From NCBI RefSeq assembly GCF_004363075.1, contig NZ_SNYN01000005.1:251696-302938 (forward strand): a stretch of 51,243 nt of DNA, read 5' to 3'. Positions 34,049 to 41,354 of this stretch are shown here, piece by piece. The DNA is from Actinorugispora endophytica. Lineage in GTDB: Bacteria; Actinomycetota; Actinomycetes; Streptosporangiales; Streptosporangiaceae. The first letter of the stretch is position 1; each line of letters begins with the position of its first letter. The position numbers and the translations under genes were made by a program. A model generated the notes under the pieces. That model made no database searches, was not told the DNA's origin, and was given only the letters and a program-made list of their open reading frames with translations.

Positions 34049-34515
34049 CGCGCGCCGCCGAGCAGGGAGCCGAGGAGGCGGGCGGCGCGGCGCAGGAGGC
34101 CGGGGCGGCGCTCGCGGGCGTAGTGGTCGGGGGTGGCGTGGAGGGGCCGGTAGTGGCGGCGGGGTTTGCGGCGTTTGGCGGCGTCGGGGCGCAGGCGGGT
34201 GAGGAATTCGGCGAGGTCGTCGGGGACGGGGAAGTCCTCGCGGGTGGGTCGGCGTCCGGTGACGGGGTGCGGGTCCAGGGGGTGGAGGACGCGTGGGAAG
34301 GGCAGCGGGTGCGGCCGCCGGGCGGGGGGCGTGCTCGGAGCCGGAGGCGTGGTCGCGGCCGGGACCGGGACCGGGTGCGGCTGCGGGGCCGGGGGCGGGG
34401 TCCAGCCGAGGGTGATCTCGGGGCGGATGTCGGCGAGTTGTCGGATGAGGGACGCGAGGCGGGCGTCCTGCCCGGTCGTGTCGAGGAGGTCGCCGTGGGT
34501 GACGGTCGTGGGCAC
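34045..34515 (-). CDS. Hypothetical proline-rich protein, locus B
   Basis: The 156-residue protein starts at GTG 34515 after GGAAAGGA. It shares with 1-341 the N-terminus (VTHGDLLDT), the helix ASLIRQLADIRPEITLGWTP, a Pro/Ala linker, and HPLDPHPVTGRRPTREDFP. The C-terminus is basic (RRKPRRHYRPLH, LLRRAARLLGSLLGGAR) and could form an amphipathic helix. No family known to me. Conservation in two loci shows it is a real gene. Confidence 0.8.
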   Translation of the reverse strand: MPTTVTHGDLLDTTGQDARLASLIRQLADIRPEITLGWTPPPAPQPHPVPVPAATTPPAPSTPPARRPHPLPFPRVLHPLDPHPVTGRRPTREDFPVPDDLAEFLTRLRPDAAKRRKPRRHYRPLHATPDHYARERRPGLLRRAARLLGSLLGGAR

Positions 34516-34693
34516 GGGGGTGTCCTTTCCGGGGAGCTTGCCGGGGGTGCGGCCCCGACGTGGTTAAGGCGGCGGTGACCGCCGGGGCCGTGCGGAGGCC
34601 GGGAAGCGGCGAGGCGACGACGACGGGCGGGGCCGGAGGCGGGCGGGTGGCTTCCCGGTTGTCCGTGGTGTCCGTTTCCCCTCGCCTTCCCTC

Positions 34694-34755
34694 GCTGATC
34701 TTGACCTTTCCGGGGTCTCAACCGCTTCCGAGACCCCGGAAACGTCAAGATCAGC
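34694..34755. repeat. Type A palindrome, copy 7, covering a stop codon
   Basis: 26-base arms (34694-34719, 34730-34755) starting GCTGATCTTGACC pair with one mismatch around a 10-base loop AACCGCTTCC, close to the loop of copy 1. The HATPase stop codon (34751-34753) lies inside the right arm. Confidence 0.9.
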
Positions 34756-35242
34756 GGAGGGAGAGCGGGCGGGGCCAGTGGAGGGTGTAGTAGACGCCGT
34801 TCTCGGCCGGGGCGAGGGTGCCCCAGCGGGTGGCCAGGGCGTCCACCAGGAACAGGCCGCGCCCGTTCTCGGCGTCGGGGCGGGCGTCGGCGACGCGGGG
34901 GACCGCGTGCAGGTGGCGGGGGCGGCGGGTGCGGATCTCGGCGCGCATGCCCTGGGCGTCCACCCGAACGCGCACGTGGAAGGCCTGGCCGGGTTCGCCG
35001 GACAGGGTGTGCAGCACCGCGTTGGTGGCCAGCTCCGAGGTGATCAGCTCGGCCCGGTCGATGACCGTTTCGGGGACGGTGATCTGGGGGGTGATTCGCA
35101 GGACCCCGGTGACGAACCGCCGCGCGGGCGCGACGCTCTCCACCACCCCGGGGAAGGAGGTGAGGTGGACGCTCACCGGCCCGCCGCCGGAACGGCGAGG
35201 CGGCAGGGTGACGGCTTCGGGACGGGGGGTAGCCTGTTCCAT
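34751..35242 (-). CDS. Stand-alone HATPase protein, locus B
   Basis: The 163-residue protein starts at ATG 35242 after GGAGA. It has the N-box LITSELATNAVLHTLSG, and NGRGLFLVDALATRWGTL as the ATP-lid region, so it belongs to the same anti-sigma-like HATPase group as 573-1076. It is divergent from the Xre-DUF5753 gene at 35442. The last residues (LSLR) and stop are encoded by the palindrome. A 70-bp piece of its 3' half recurs at 37340-37412. Confidence 0.88.
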   Translation of the reverse strand: MEQATPRPEAVTLPPRRSGGGPVSVHLTSFPGVVESVAPARRFVTGVLRITPQITVPETVIDRAELITSELATNAVLHTLSGEPGQAFHVRVRVDAQGMRAEIRTRRPRHLHAVPRVADARPDAENGRGLFLVDALATRWGTLAPAENGVYYTLHWPRPLSLR

Positions 35243-35343
35243 CGAGTCTCCAGCTGTGTTGGCAGTTGGCGGCTAAGGCCCCACTTCGGTGTTGTGAGCA
35301 CCGGGGTGGGGCCGCTTACGTCTTCGGACGCATTCCCGAGCAT

Positions 35344-35393
35344 GTATCAACTGTTGAAACGAAGCCAGCACTTCTACTGAACTGCGTTGATAC
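35344..35393. promoter_or_regulatory. Inverted repeat in the locus B divergent promoter
   Basis: GTATCAAC (35344-35351) and GTTGATAC (35386-35393) are perfect inverted arms 34 bases apart in the AT-rich 199-bp gap between the HATPase and Xre genes. The site could permit looping by a regulator dimer. It shows no obvious likeness to the dyads of locus A. Confidence 0.45.
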
Positions 35394-35441
35394 TGTTGAC
35401 TGTGTAGACAGCCGTAGATAGAGCGTGCTTGAATCTCAGTT

Positions 35442-36254
35442 ATGACTCAGAAGGTCAACCCCATGTGGCTGCGCTTCGGGCAGCAAGTTCGCTACCACCG
35501 GGAGCAAGCTGGGCTTTCTCAGGGACAACTTGCCAAGGCCCTGACGATCCAGCCCGCGATGCTGAGTGCCATCGAGCGTGGTGTCCGAGGCGCGAAGCCG
35601 GACTATGCACACCAAATCGATAAGGCGCTCTCTACAGGGGGGAAACTCAGCCGCCTACTCGACTCCCTGACCACGAACAACGGTGCTCCGAACTGGTTCC
35701 GCGATGTCCTGACGCTGGAGAAGCAGGCGGCGACCATCAGGGAGTACGATCCGATCCTGATCCCCGGCTTGTTGCAGACGGAGAACTACGCGCGGACCAT
35801 CCTGCGTGACGGACGCCCACAGAACAGTGACGCAGAGGTCGAGGAGCTGGTCGCGGCGAGAATGCGCCGCAAGAAGATCCTCGGCGGAGAGCGTCCGCCG
35901 CGTCTTCTGGTTGTCCTGGACGAGATGGTGATCCGTCGGCCTGTTGGCGGCGCCGAGATCATGAAAGCGCAGTTGGGCGGCCTCCTCGATGTGACGTCAA
36001 ACTCACACGTCGTGCTGCAACTCGTCCCGTTCCAGACTGCGCGCAATCCGGGACTTTCAGGGGCCTTCCGGTTGCTGGATGGGCCAGAGATCGGTGAAAT
36101 CCTGTACCTGGAAACCGTGATCGGCGGGTCTCCGATCGATGATCCCAACCATGTGGCCCTGTGCTCCCACATGTTCGGAGACCTGCGCGGTGTGGCGTTT
36201 CCCCCGGATCAGTCCCGTCGTCTGATCGAAAGTGTCATACAAGGAGGCTTCTGA
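35442..36254 (+). CDS. WhiJ-like Xre regulator with DUF5753 domain, locus B
   Basis: The 270-residue protein begins MTQKVNPMWLRFGQQVRYHR and has an Xre helix-turn-helix (LSQGQLAKALTIQPAMLSAI) followed by a DUF5753 domain (LIPGLLQTENYARTIL, VPFQTARNPGLSGAFRLLDG). It is the counterpart of 1262-2113. No ribosome site is obvious, so the mRNA may be leaderless. Two DUF397 genes follow, the first only two bases after the stop, with its ribosome site (AAGGAGG) inside the regulator's last codons. Confidence 0.92.
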   Translation: MTQKVNPMWLRFGQQVRYHREQAGLSQGQLAKALTIQPAMLSAIERGVRGAKPDYAHQIDKALSTGGKLSRLLDSLTTNNGAPNWFRDVLTLEKQAATIREYDPILIPGLLQTENYARTILRDGRPQNSDAEVEELVAARMRRKKILGGERPPRLLVVLDEMVIRRPVGGAEIMKAQLGGLLDVTSNSHVVLQLVPFQTARNPGLSGAFRLLDGPEIGEILYLETVIGGSPIDDPNHVALCSHMFGDLRGVAFPPDQSRRLIESVIQGGF

Positions 36255-36256
36255 AC

Positions 36257-36448
36257 ATGGACGCGAAAGACATCAGGTGGCACAAGTCCACCTACAGCGG
36301 CGGTAACACTAACGCCTGCGTTGAGGTCGCCGGGCTTCCCGGCTCGGTGTTGGTGCGCGACACCCAGAACCGGGAACTCGGGCACCTGGGCTTCGCGGCG
36401 GCGGCTTGGTCTGCCTTCCTCGCCGACGTCAAGGCCGACCGGCTGTAA
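36257..36448 (+). CDS. DUF397 protein, locus B copy 1
   Basis: The 63-residue protein reads WHKSTYSGGNTNACVEVAGL and VLVRDTQNRELGHLGF, the DUF397 pattern, ending ADVKADRL. The ribosome site AAGGAGG is strong and overlaps the Xre gene end, which implies translational coupling. The gene and its following terminator are repeated about 350 bp downstream. Confidence 0.92.
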   Translation: MDAKDIRWHKSTYSGGNTNACVEVAGLPGSVLVRDTQNRELGHLGFAAAAWSAFLADVKADRL

Positions 36449-36460
36449 CCCCCGCTTACG

Positions 36461-36497
36461 GCGAACCCCCGCAGGACTCCTTCGGGGGTTCGCTTTT
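36461..36497 (+). terminator. Intrinsic terminator after DUF397 copy 1
   Basis: GCGAACCCCC and GGGGGTTCGC form a perfect 10-bp stem with a 13-base loop, followed by TTTT. It would end the Xre-DUF397 transcript. Confidence 0.85.
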
Positions 36498-36606
36498 CCC
36501 GCCGGCCCGACGGGGTCCTGTCGGTAAGCGCGCTCATGGTTGGGGAAGAAGCCTCATCCCGGCGCGAACCGCTCAGGTTTCCGTATGGAGTGACAGGAGG
36601 ACTCTC

Positions 36607-36795
36607 ATGGCTGAAAACCCGGATTGGCACAAGTCCAGCTACAGCAGTGGTAACGGCGGCAACTGCGTCGAGGTGGCGGAGCTTCCCGGCTCGGTGTTGG
36701 TGCGGGATACGCAGTATCGGGAGCTGGGGCATTTGGACTTCGTGGCGGGGGCGTGGTCTGCCTTCCTCGCCGACGTCAAGGCCGACCGGCTGTAA
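36607..36795 (+). CDS. DUF397 protein, locus B copy 2
   Basis: The 62-residue protein (MAENPDWHKSSYSSGNGGNC, VLVRDTQYRELGHLDF, ending ADVKADRL) is a paralogue of the previous gene. The last 30 bases and the terminator are nearly identical to those of copy 1, while the promoter region is different, so it probably has its own promoter and arose by partial duplication. GGAGG... (ACAGGAGGACTCTC) precedes the start. Confidence 0.92.
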   Translation: MAENPDWHKSSYSSGNGGNCVEVAELPGSVLVRDTQYRELGHLDFVAGAWSAFLADVKADRL

Positions 36796-36807
36796 CCCCC
36801 GTCTACG

Positions 36808-36847
36808 GCGAACCCCCGCAGGACTCCTCCGGGGGTTCGCTGTTTTT
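36808..36847 (+). terminator. Intrinsic terminator after DUF397 copy 2
   Basis: The same 10-bp GCGAACCCCC stem as the terminator at 36461, with loop sequence differing by one base, followed by TGTTTTT. Confidence 0.85.
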
Positions 36848-36903
36848 GGTTGATCGGACAGGGTCTCGCCGGTGACGCGCCCGGCAACAGCAGAGATTCC
36901 CCC

Positions 36904-36964
36904 GGTGACCTTGATATTATCGCTCTGCATTGTCCGTTTCGGGGCGCTAACGTCAAGATCATCA
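36904..36964. repeat. Decayed type A palindrome, copy 9
   Basis: GGTGACCTTGATATTATCGC faces GCGCTAACGTCAAGATCATC; the right arm is intact while the left has lost many pairs. It opens the 660-bp gene-poor tract 36848-37507. Confidence 0.6.
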
Positions 36965-37030
36965 GTGGTGAGAAGAGGACAGCCATTGGAGGGTGGAGTA
37001 GGGAACCTCCGGCGCGGGGGTGGCTCGGGC

Positions 37031-37306
37031 ACCGATGCTTCGGGGGCTTTTCGGCCTCACGCCACGCGGATCGCGGGGTCACGGCGGGCAGCGACGGCGG
37101 GTGAGGGCCGATTCCGCCCCCACCCGGAATGATCATGGGATTTCTGCCCGTTTCGGGGCCGGGAAGGGCAGAAAGCCCAAGACCGTCAACGGAACCCTCA
37201 CGCAACGAACATCGTGGGCGCGGCCTCGACCCTCACCCGCCGTCGCTGCCCGCCGTGACCCCGCGATCCGCGTGGCGTGAGGCCGAAAGACCCCCCGAAG
37301 CACCGG
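37031..37306. mobile_element. MITE-like element with 80-bp inverted arms and palindromic core
   Basis: Left arm 37031-37110 and right arm 37227-37306 are nearly perfect inverted repeats (CGGCCTCACGCCACGCGGAT, CGGGGTCACGGCGGGCAGCG inside). Between them lies a type B core: TTTCTGCCC (37141-37149) facing GGGCAGAAAGCCCAAGACCG (from 37166). No open frame resembles a transposase and I see no clear target duplication. Related arms are at 24050-24182 and 51031-51160. It could be a non-autonomous transposable element or a very large structured repeat. Confidence 0.7.
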
Positions 37307-37339
37307 CACGCCGAACCACCCCCGCGCCGGAGACTTCCT

Positions 37340-37460
37340 GGACGCCGTCTTCGATGGGGGCGAGGGTGCCCCAGCGAGTGGCCAAGGCGTCCACCAGGAA
37401 CAGGCCGCGCCCGCGCCGTCCTGGCCTACTTGGACGCCCTAGCCACCCTCCGCCGGGGCC
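37340..37460. pseudogene. Chimera of HATPase and response-regulator fragments
   Basis: 37340-37412 matches part of the HATPase gene at about 34793-34866; read on the minus strand it still gives GRGLFLVDALATRWGTLAP. It joins directly to 37411-37460, which matches the response regulator 3' end and flank (GCCGTCCTGGCCTACTTGGA, then CTCCGCCGGGGCC; compare 33308-33360). The order of the two pieces is reversed relative to locus B. Neither fragment is functional. Confidence 0.7.
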
Positions 37461-37507
37461 GTTCCGGCGATCAGCGGAGCGGGGGCGCCAGGGGATCGCG
37501 AGTGAGG

Positions 37508-37780
37508 TCAGGAACGGTAGACCTCTTTCCGGTTCCCGATGCCCACGATGACGACCTTGATCGTCTCGTCCTGGATCTCCACCACGACTCGGTGGTCCCC
37601 GACCCGGTATCGCCACAGACCGCTGAGCCGGGCGCCCTTCAGCGCGTCGCCGAGAATCCGCGGATCCTCGGCGGGTGCGATGCGCTCGTTCAGAAACCGG
37701 ATGATCCGTCTGGCCACCTGCCTGTCGAGCTTTCCAAGGTCCCGGAGAGCCGCGGCATCGAAATCAATCGTCCAGGTCAT
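37508..37780 (-). CDS. RelE/ParE-family toxin
   Basis: The 90-residue protein has the RelE fold pattern: WTIDFDAAALRDLGKLDRQV, then PRILGDALKGARLSGLWRYR and VGDHRVVVEIQDETIKVVIV, ending GNRKEVYRS. The arginines and the C-terminal Tyr match RelE-type mRNA interferases. It overlaps the antitoxin gene by 17 bases, downstream of it, as in relBE operons. Confidence 0.9.
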   Translation of the reverse strand: MTWTIDFDAAALRDLGKLDRQVARRIIRFLNERIAPAEDPRILGDALKGARLSGLWRYRVGDHRVVVEIQDETIKVVIVGIGNRKEVYRS

Positions 37781-37988
37781 ACTCGGCCATGACCTCGCTC
37801 AGCGGAACAGTGTGGCTGCGTCCGGCGCGCAGATCCTCGATACGGAGCTCGGCCAGGTAGACGTCTTCCAGATCATCCAGGTAAGCCACGATGGCCTCAC
37901 GCGCGTAGAAGCTCTTGGAGCGCCCGGTCTCCTGAGCCAGGGCCTCAAGGCGCTGCTCAAGGTCGCCGGGAAGCCTCAGTGCCAGCAT
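37764..37988 (-). CDS. Ribbon-helix-helix antitoxin
   Basis: The 74-residue protein begins with a ribbon-helix-helix DNA-binding segment (MLALRLPGDLEQRLEALAQE, SKSFYAREAIVAYLDDLED) and ends in an acidic tail (SEVMAEYDLDD) that would wrap the toxin. It lies upstream of relE and behind a perfect palindrome, so it should repress its own operon. Confidence 0.9.
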   Translation of the reverse strand: MLALRLPGDLEQRLEALAQETGRSKSFYAREAIVAYLDDLEDVYLAELRIEDLRAGRSHTVPLSEVMAEYDLDD

Positions 37989-38011
37989 CGTCGGCCTCCT
38001 TCCGTGAGATT

Positions 38012-38027
38012 GCTATACAAGTATAGC
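38012..38027. promoter_or_regulatory. Toxin-antitoxin operator
   Basis: GCTATACAAGTATAGC is a perfect dyad with 7-base arms, 24 bases upstream of the antitoxin start, overlapping the likely promoter. Its AT content stands out. Confidence 0.75.
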
Positions 38028-38072
38028 GACGGGCTTCGAGGGTACTCGGTTACCGCAGGGAGCCTGTTGTCC

Positions 38073-39134
38073 CTACGCCGGGTAGCACTCCACCTCGGTG
38101 GCCTTCACGCTGGCCCAGACCTCGTCGCCCGGGGACAGGGCCAGGTCGGCCAGGCCCGCCGGGGTGATGTCGGCGCTCAGCGCCAGTTCGCCGGTCAGGT
38201 GGACGCGCACCTGGTCGCCGAAGCGCTCGACGCCGTCGATGGCCGCCGGCCAGGTGTTGCGCGGGGTCCCCGCCGGGCGTTCGCGGTACAGGGCGACGGC
38301 GCGCGGGGGGAAGGCCGCGAACACCTCGCCCGAGTGCACGCCCGGCACGGTGATCGGCACCGCCGCGCCCGACGCCCCGGCGGCCAGCACGCGGGTCCCC
38401 TCGGCCCGGCCCCGGTACAGGTTCAGGCCCACCAGGCGCGCGACGTATTCGGTGCGCGGGCGCCGGGCGACGTCGGCGGGCGCGCCCTCCTGCACGGCCG
38501 CGCCGTCCTCGACGACCAGCACCCGGTCGGCGAGCACCATCGCGTCCAGCGGATCGTGCGTGACCAGTACGGTCGCGCCGTCGAACGCCGCCAGGCGGCG
38601 GCGCAGGCCCGAGCGCACCGAGGCGCGGGTGTGCGCGTCCAGCGCGGCGAGCGGCTCGTCCAGCAGCAGCAGGCGCGGCTCCACCGCGAGCGCGCGGGCC
38701 AGCGCCACCCGCTGCGCCTGGCCGCCCGACAGCGAGCGCGGCCGCGCCGCCGCGTACCCGGCCAGCCCCATCCCCTCCAGCAGGCCGGCGGCGATCCGGC
38801 GCGCCTCGGCCTTGCGCACGCCGCGGCAGCGCGGTCCGAACGCCACGTTCTCCAACGCGCTCATGTGCGGGAACAGCAGGTAGTCCTGGAACACCACGCC
38901 GACCGGCCGCCGCTCGGCGGGCTCGCCCGTCAGGTCCCGGCCGTCCACCAGGACGCGCCCGCCGGACAGGGGGAGCAGCCCGGCCAGCGCGCGCAGCACC
39001 GTGGACTTGCCCGCCCCGTTCGGCCCGAGCAGGGCCAGCACCTCCCCGGGGGCGACCTCGACGCGCACGTCCAGGGTGAAGGCGGGGCGGCGCACCACCA
39101 GGCGCGCCGACAGGGCGGCGTCCGGCGGGCTCAC
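38073..39134 (-). CDS. modC: Molybdate ABC transporter ATP-binding protein
   Basis: The 353-residue ATPase starts at GTG 39134, which overlaps the modB stop (GTGA). Walker A is LLGPNGAGKST, the Q-loop GVVFQDYLLFPHM, signature LSGGQAQRVALARAL, Walker B LLLLDEPLAALD and the H-loop LVTHD. The C-terminal ~90 residues form a TOBE/Mop domain (AVPITVPGVHSGEVFAAFPP, DEVWASVKATEVECYPA) that binds molybdate or tungstate. It energises uptake with ModB and ModA. Confidence 0.94.
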   Translation of the reverse strand: MSPPDAALSARLVVRRPAFTLDVRVEVAPGEVLALLGPNGAGKSTVLRALAGLLPLSGGRVLVDGRDLTGEPAERRPVGVVFQDYLLFPHMSALENVAFGPRCRGVRKAEARRIAAGLLEGMGLAGYAAARPRSLSGGQAQRVALARALAVEPRLLLLDEPLAALDAHTRASVRSGLRRRLAAFDGATVLVTHDPLDAMVLADRVLVVEDGAAVQEGAPADVARRPRTEYVARLVGLNLYRGRAEGTRVLAAGASGAAVPITVPGVHSGEVFAAFPPRAVALYRERPAGTPRNTWPAAIDGVERFGDQVRVHLTGELALSADITPAGLADLALSPGDEVWASVKATEVECYPA

Positions 39135-39970
39135 GGCGCGCTCACCCACCGGTCGCGCAGGCAGACCAGGACGGCCAGGGACACGAGCAGCAGGACCAGG
39201 CTCAGCACGATCGCCGCGTCGGGGCTCTGCTGCATCGCCAGGTAGACCGCCAGCGGCATCGTCTGGGTGCGGCCCGGGAAGTTCCCGGCGAACATGATGG
39301 TCGCGCCGAACTCGCCCAGCGCCCGGGACCAGCACAGCACCGCGCCCGCCAGCACGCCGGGCGCGGCCATCGGGAGCGTCACCCGGCGGAAGACCACCGC
39401 GCGGGTCGCGCCCAGGGTGGCGGCGGCCTCCTCGTACCGGCGGTCGGCCGCGCGCAGCGCCCCCTCCACGCTGATCACCAGGAACGGCATCGCCACGAAC
39501 ACCTGCGCCACCACGACCGCCGGGGTGGTGAACGGCAGCGAGTACCCGGTCCACGCGTGGACGTACTGGCCGACCACGCCGTTGCGCCCGAGCACCAGCA
39601 GCAGCGCGACCCCGCCCACGACGGGCGGGATCACCAGCGGGACGGTGACCAGCGCCCGCGCCACCCGCAGCCCGGGGAACCGGGTGCGGGCCAGCAGCCA
39701 GGCCAGCGGCACGCCCAGCAGCAGCGACACGGCGGTGGCGGCGGTCGCCGTGGTCAGCGACAGCAGGAGCGCGTCGCGCACCTCGGGCATCAGCAGCCGG
39801 GTGCCCAGCGTCGACCACGGCGCGCGCGCCAGCAGCCCGGCGAAGGGCAGCACCAGGAAGCCGAGCCCCAGCAGCGCGGGGACCACCAGCAACCACGGGA
39901 ACCGCCCGCCGCCGATCCGCACCGGGGCGTCGGCCGGCCGGGCGCGCCCACCGGGCCGGAACGGCGTCAC
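39131..39970 (-). CDS. modB: Molybdate ABC transporter permease
   Basis: The 279-residue protein starts at GTG 39970 inside the modA stop. It has about six hydrophobic helices and the EAA loop EEAAATLGATRAVVFRRVTL, with LGRALGEFGATIMFAGN typical of ModB. It pairs with ModC through the EAA loop. The open frame upstream of 39970 overlaps modA and is a shadow. Confidence 0.93.
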   Translation of the reverse strand: MTPFRPGGRARPADAPVRIGGGRFPWLLVVPALLGLGFLVLPFAGLLARAPWSTLGTRLLMPEVRDALLLSLTTATAATAVSLLLGVPLAWLLARTRFPGLRVARALVTVPLVIPPVVGGVALLLVLGRNGVVGQYVHAWTGYSLPFTTPAVVVAQVFVAMPFLVISVEGALRAADRRYEEAAATLGATRAVVFRRVTLPMAAPGVLAGAVLCWSRALGEFGATIMFAGNFPGRTQTMPLAVYLAMQQSPDAAIVLSLVLLLVSLAVLVCLRDRWVSAP

Positions 39971-40740
39971 GGGGTCCGGAACCCGGCCCCGGACAGGACC
40001 TCCGCGCCCTCGGGGGAGGTCACCAGCTCCACCCAGGAGGCGGCGAGGCCGGCCTCGGGCGCGTCCGCGAGGACGGCGACGGGGTAGTCGTTGACGGCCT
40101 CCTCCGCCTCGGGGAACGGGACGCCCCGGACCCTGCCCGAGGCGGCGGCCACGTCGGTCGTGTACACCAGCGCGGCGTCGACCTCGCCGAGCTCCACCTT
40201 GGTCAGGGCCGCCTTGACGTCCCTCTCCAGGGTCGCCGGCTCGAACTCCACGCCCGAGGCGTCCAGCACCGCGCGCGCGGCCGCGCCGCAGGGCACCTCC
40301 TCGGCGCACAGCGCCACCGAGACCCCGTCCTCCGCGAGGTCGTCCAGGGAGCCGATCCCGGCCGGGTCGTCCGGGGGGACCGCGATCTCCAGGACGTTGC
40401 GGGCGAAGACCACCGGCTCGCCGCCGGCGCCCCCGGCGTCGACGACCAGGTCCATGGTCGCGGTGCTGGCGGAGGCGAACACGTCGGCGGGCGCGCCCGC
40501 GTTGACCTGGGCGGCCAGGTCGGAGCTGCCCGCGAAGGAGAACTCCACGGCGGTCCCCGGGTTCCGCTCCTCGAACACGCCGCCGAGCTCCTCGAAGGCC
40601 CCGGTGAGCGAGGCCGCCGCGAACACGGTGAGGGTCCGGGCGTCCTCGGCGGAGCCGTCCGGGACGGGGGCGCACGCGGCGGCCGACAGGATCACCGAGG
40701 CGGCCAGCGGCGCGCGGAGGAGCGCGGGGGGCCTACGCAT
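39967..40740 (-). CDS. modA: Molybdate-binding lipoprotein
   Basis: The 257-residue protein has a lipoprotein signal (ASVILSAAAC, Cys at about 23) and the ModA pattern: LTVFAAASLTGAFEELGGVF, VEFSFAGSSDLAAQVNAGAP, ADVFASAS, DAALVYTTD. The oxyanion is held by serines in AASL and SSDL. Anchored outside the membrane, it delivers molybdate to ModBC. Confidence 0.94.
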   Translation of the reverse strand: MRRPPALLRAPLAASVILSAAACAPVPDGSAEDARTLTVFAAASLTGAFEELGGVFEERNPGTAVEFSFAGSSDLAAQVNAGAPADVFASASTATMDLVVDAGGAGGEPVVFARNVLEIAVPPDDPAGIGSLDDLAEDGVSVALCAEEVPCGAAARAVLDASGVEFEPATLERDVKAALTKVELGEVDAALVYTTDVAAASGRVRGVPFPEAEEAVNDYPVAVLADAPEAGLAASWVELVTSPEGAEVLSGAGFRTP

Positions 40741-41143
40741 GGCGGACCCCCTGACCCGCGCCCGTCTCGACGACGACGTTGGTCGACTTCACCACCGCCA
40801 CGGCCAGCGAGCCCACCTCCAGGCCCATCTCGTCCACCGCCTCGCGGCTGAGCAGGGACACCACCCGGTGCACCCCGGCCTGCATCTCCACCTGCGCCAT
40901 CACCCCGTCGCGGGTGATCGCGGTGACCAACCCGTGGAAGCGGTTGCGCGCGGAGGAGAAGGCGCGGGCCGGATCGTCGTCCGCGCCCTCGCGCATGAAC
41001 GCGGCCAGGTCCGCCCCGTCGACGAGGCGGCGGCCCTGCTCGTCGCGGTCGGCGGGCAGCCGCCCCGCGTCGACCCAGCGGCGGACGGTGTCGGGGCTGA
41101 CCCCGACCAGTTCGGCGACCTCGCCGATCCGGAAGACTGGCAT
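40733..41143 (-). CDS. Small HTH-TOBE (Mop-type) molybdate regulator
   Basis: The 136-residue protein joins a MerR/excisionase-like helix-turn-helix (FRIGEVAELVGVSPDTVRRW, with LPADRDEQGRRLVDGADL) to one TOBE/Mop domain (RNRFHGLVTAITRDGVMAQV, LEVGSLAVAVVKSTNVVVET). The TOBE domain would bind molybdate. It is the first gene of the operon and overlaps modA by 8 bases, so it probably autoregulates the transporter in place of a full ModE. Confidence 0.88.
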   Translation of the reverse strand: MPVFRIGEVAELVGVSPDTVRRWVDAGRLPADRDEQGRRLVDGADLAAFMREGADDDPARAFSSARNRFHGLVTAITRDGVMAQVEMQAGVHRVVSLLSREAVDEMGLEVGSLAVAVVKSTNVVVETGAGQGVRHA

Positions 41144-41262
41144 GGCAAAACCCTACCCCTCGCCGATGCGAGGCTCCAAGCGGGGTTCTCCTCGCGGAAG
41201 CGAAGAGTGAAGCGCGTCCGCCCGCGCGTTCGCGTGCCCCGGCGAGGCGCGCGGGTGGTGCT

Positions 41263-41289
41263 GACACCACCCGGATCCGGAGTGGTGTC
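41263..41289. promoter_or_regulatory. Interrupted palindrome before the sensor kinase gene
   Basis: GACACCAC and GTGGTGTC are perfect inverted arms around CCGGATCCGGA, itself a near-palindrome. It lies 66 bases before the kinase start in the divergent gap with the mod operon, and could be bound by the downstream LuxR-type regulator. Confidence 0.55.
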
Positions 41290-41354
41290 GCCAATGCGCG
41301 GGCCGGACCCCCGCCCCTACCGTTGGCACAAGGGCCGACGAGAGGGAGACGCGG

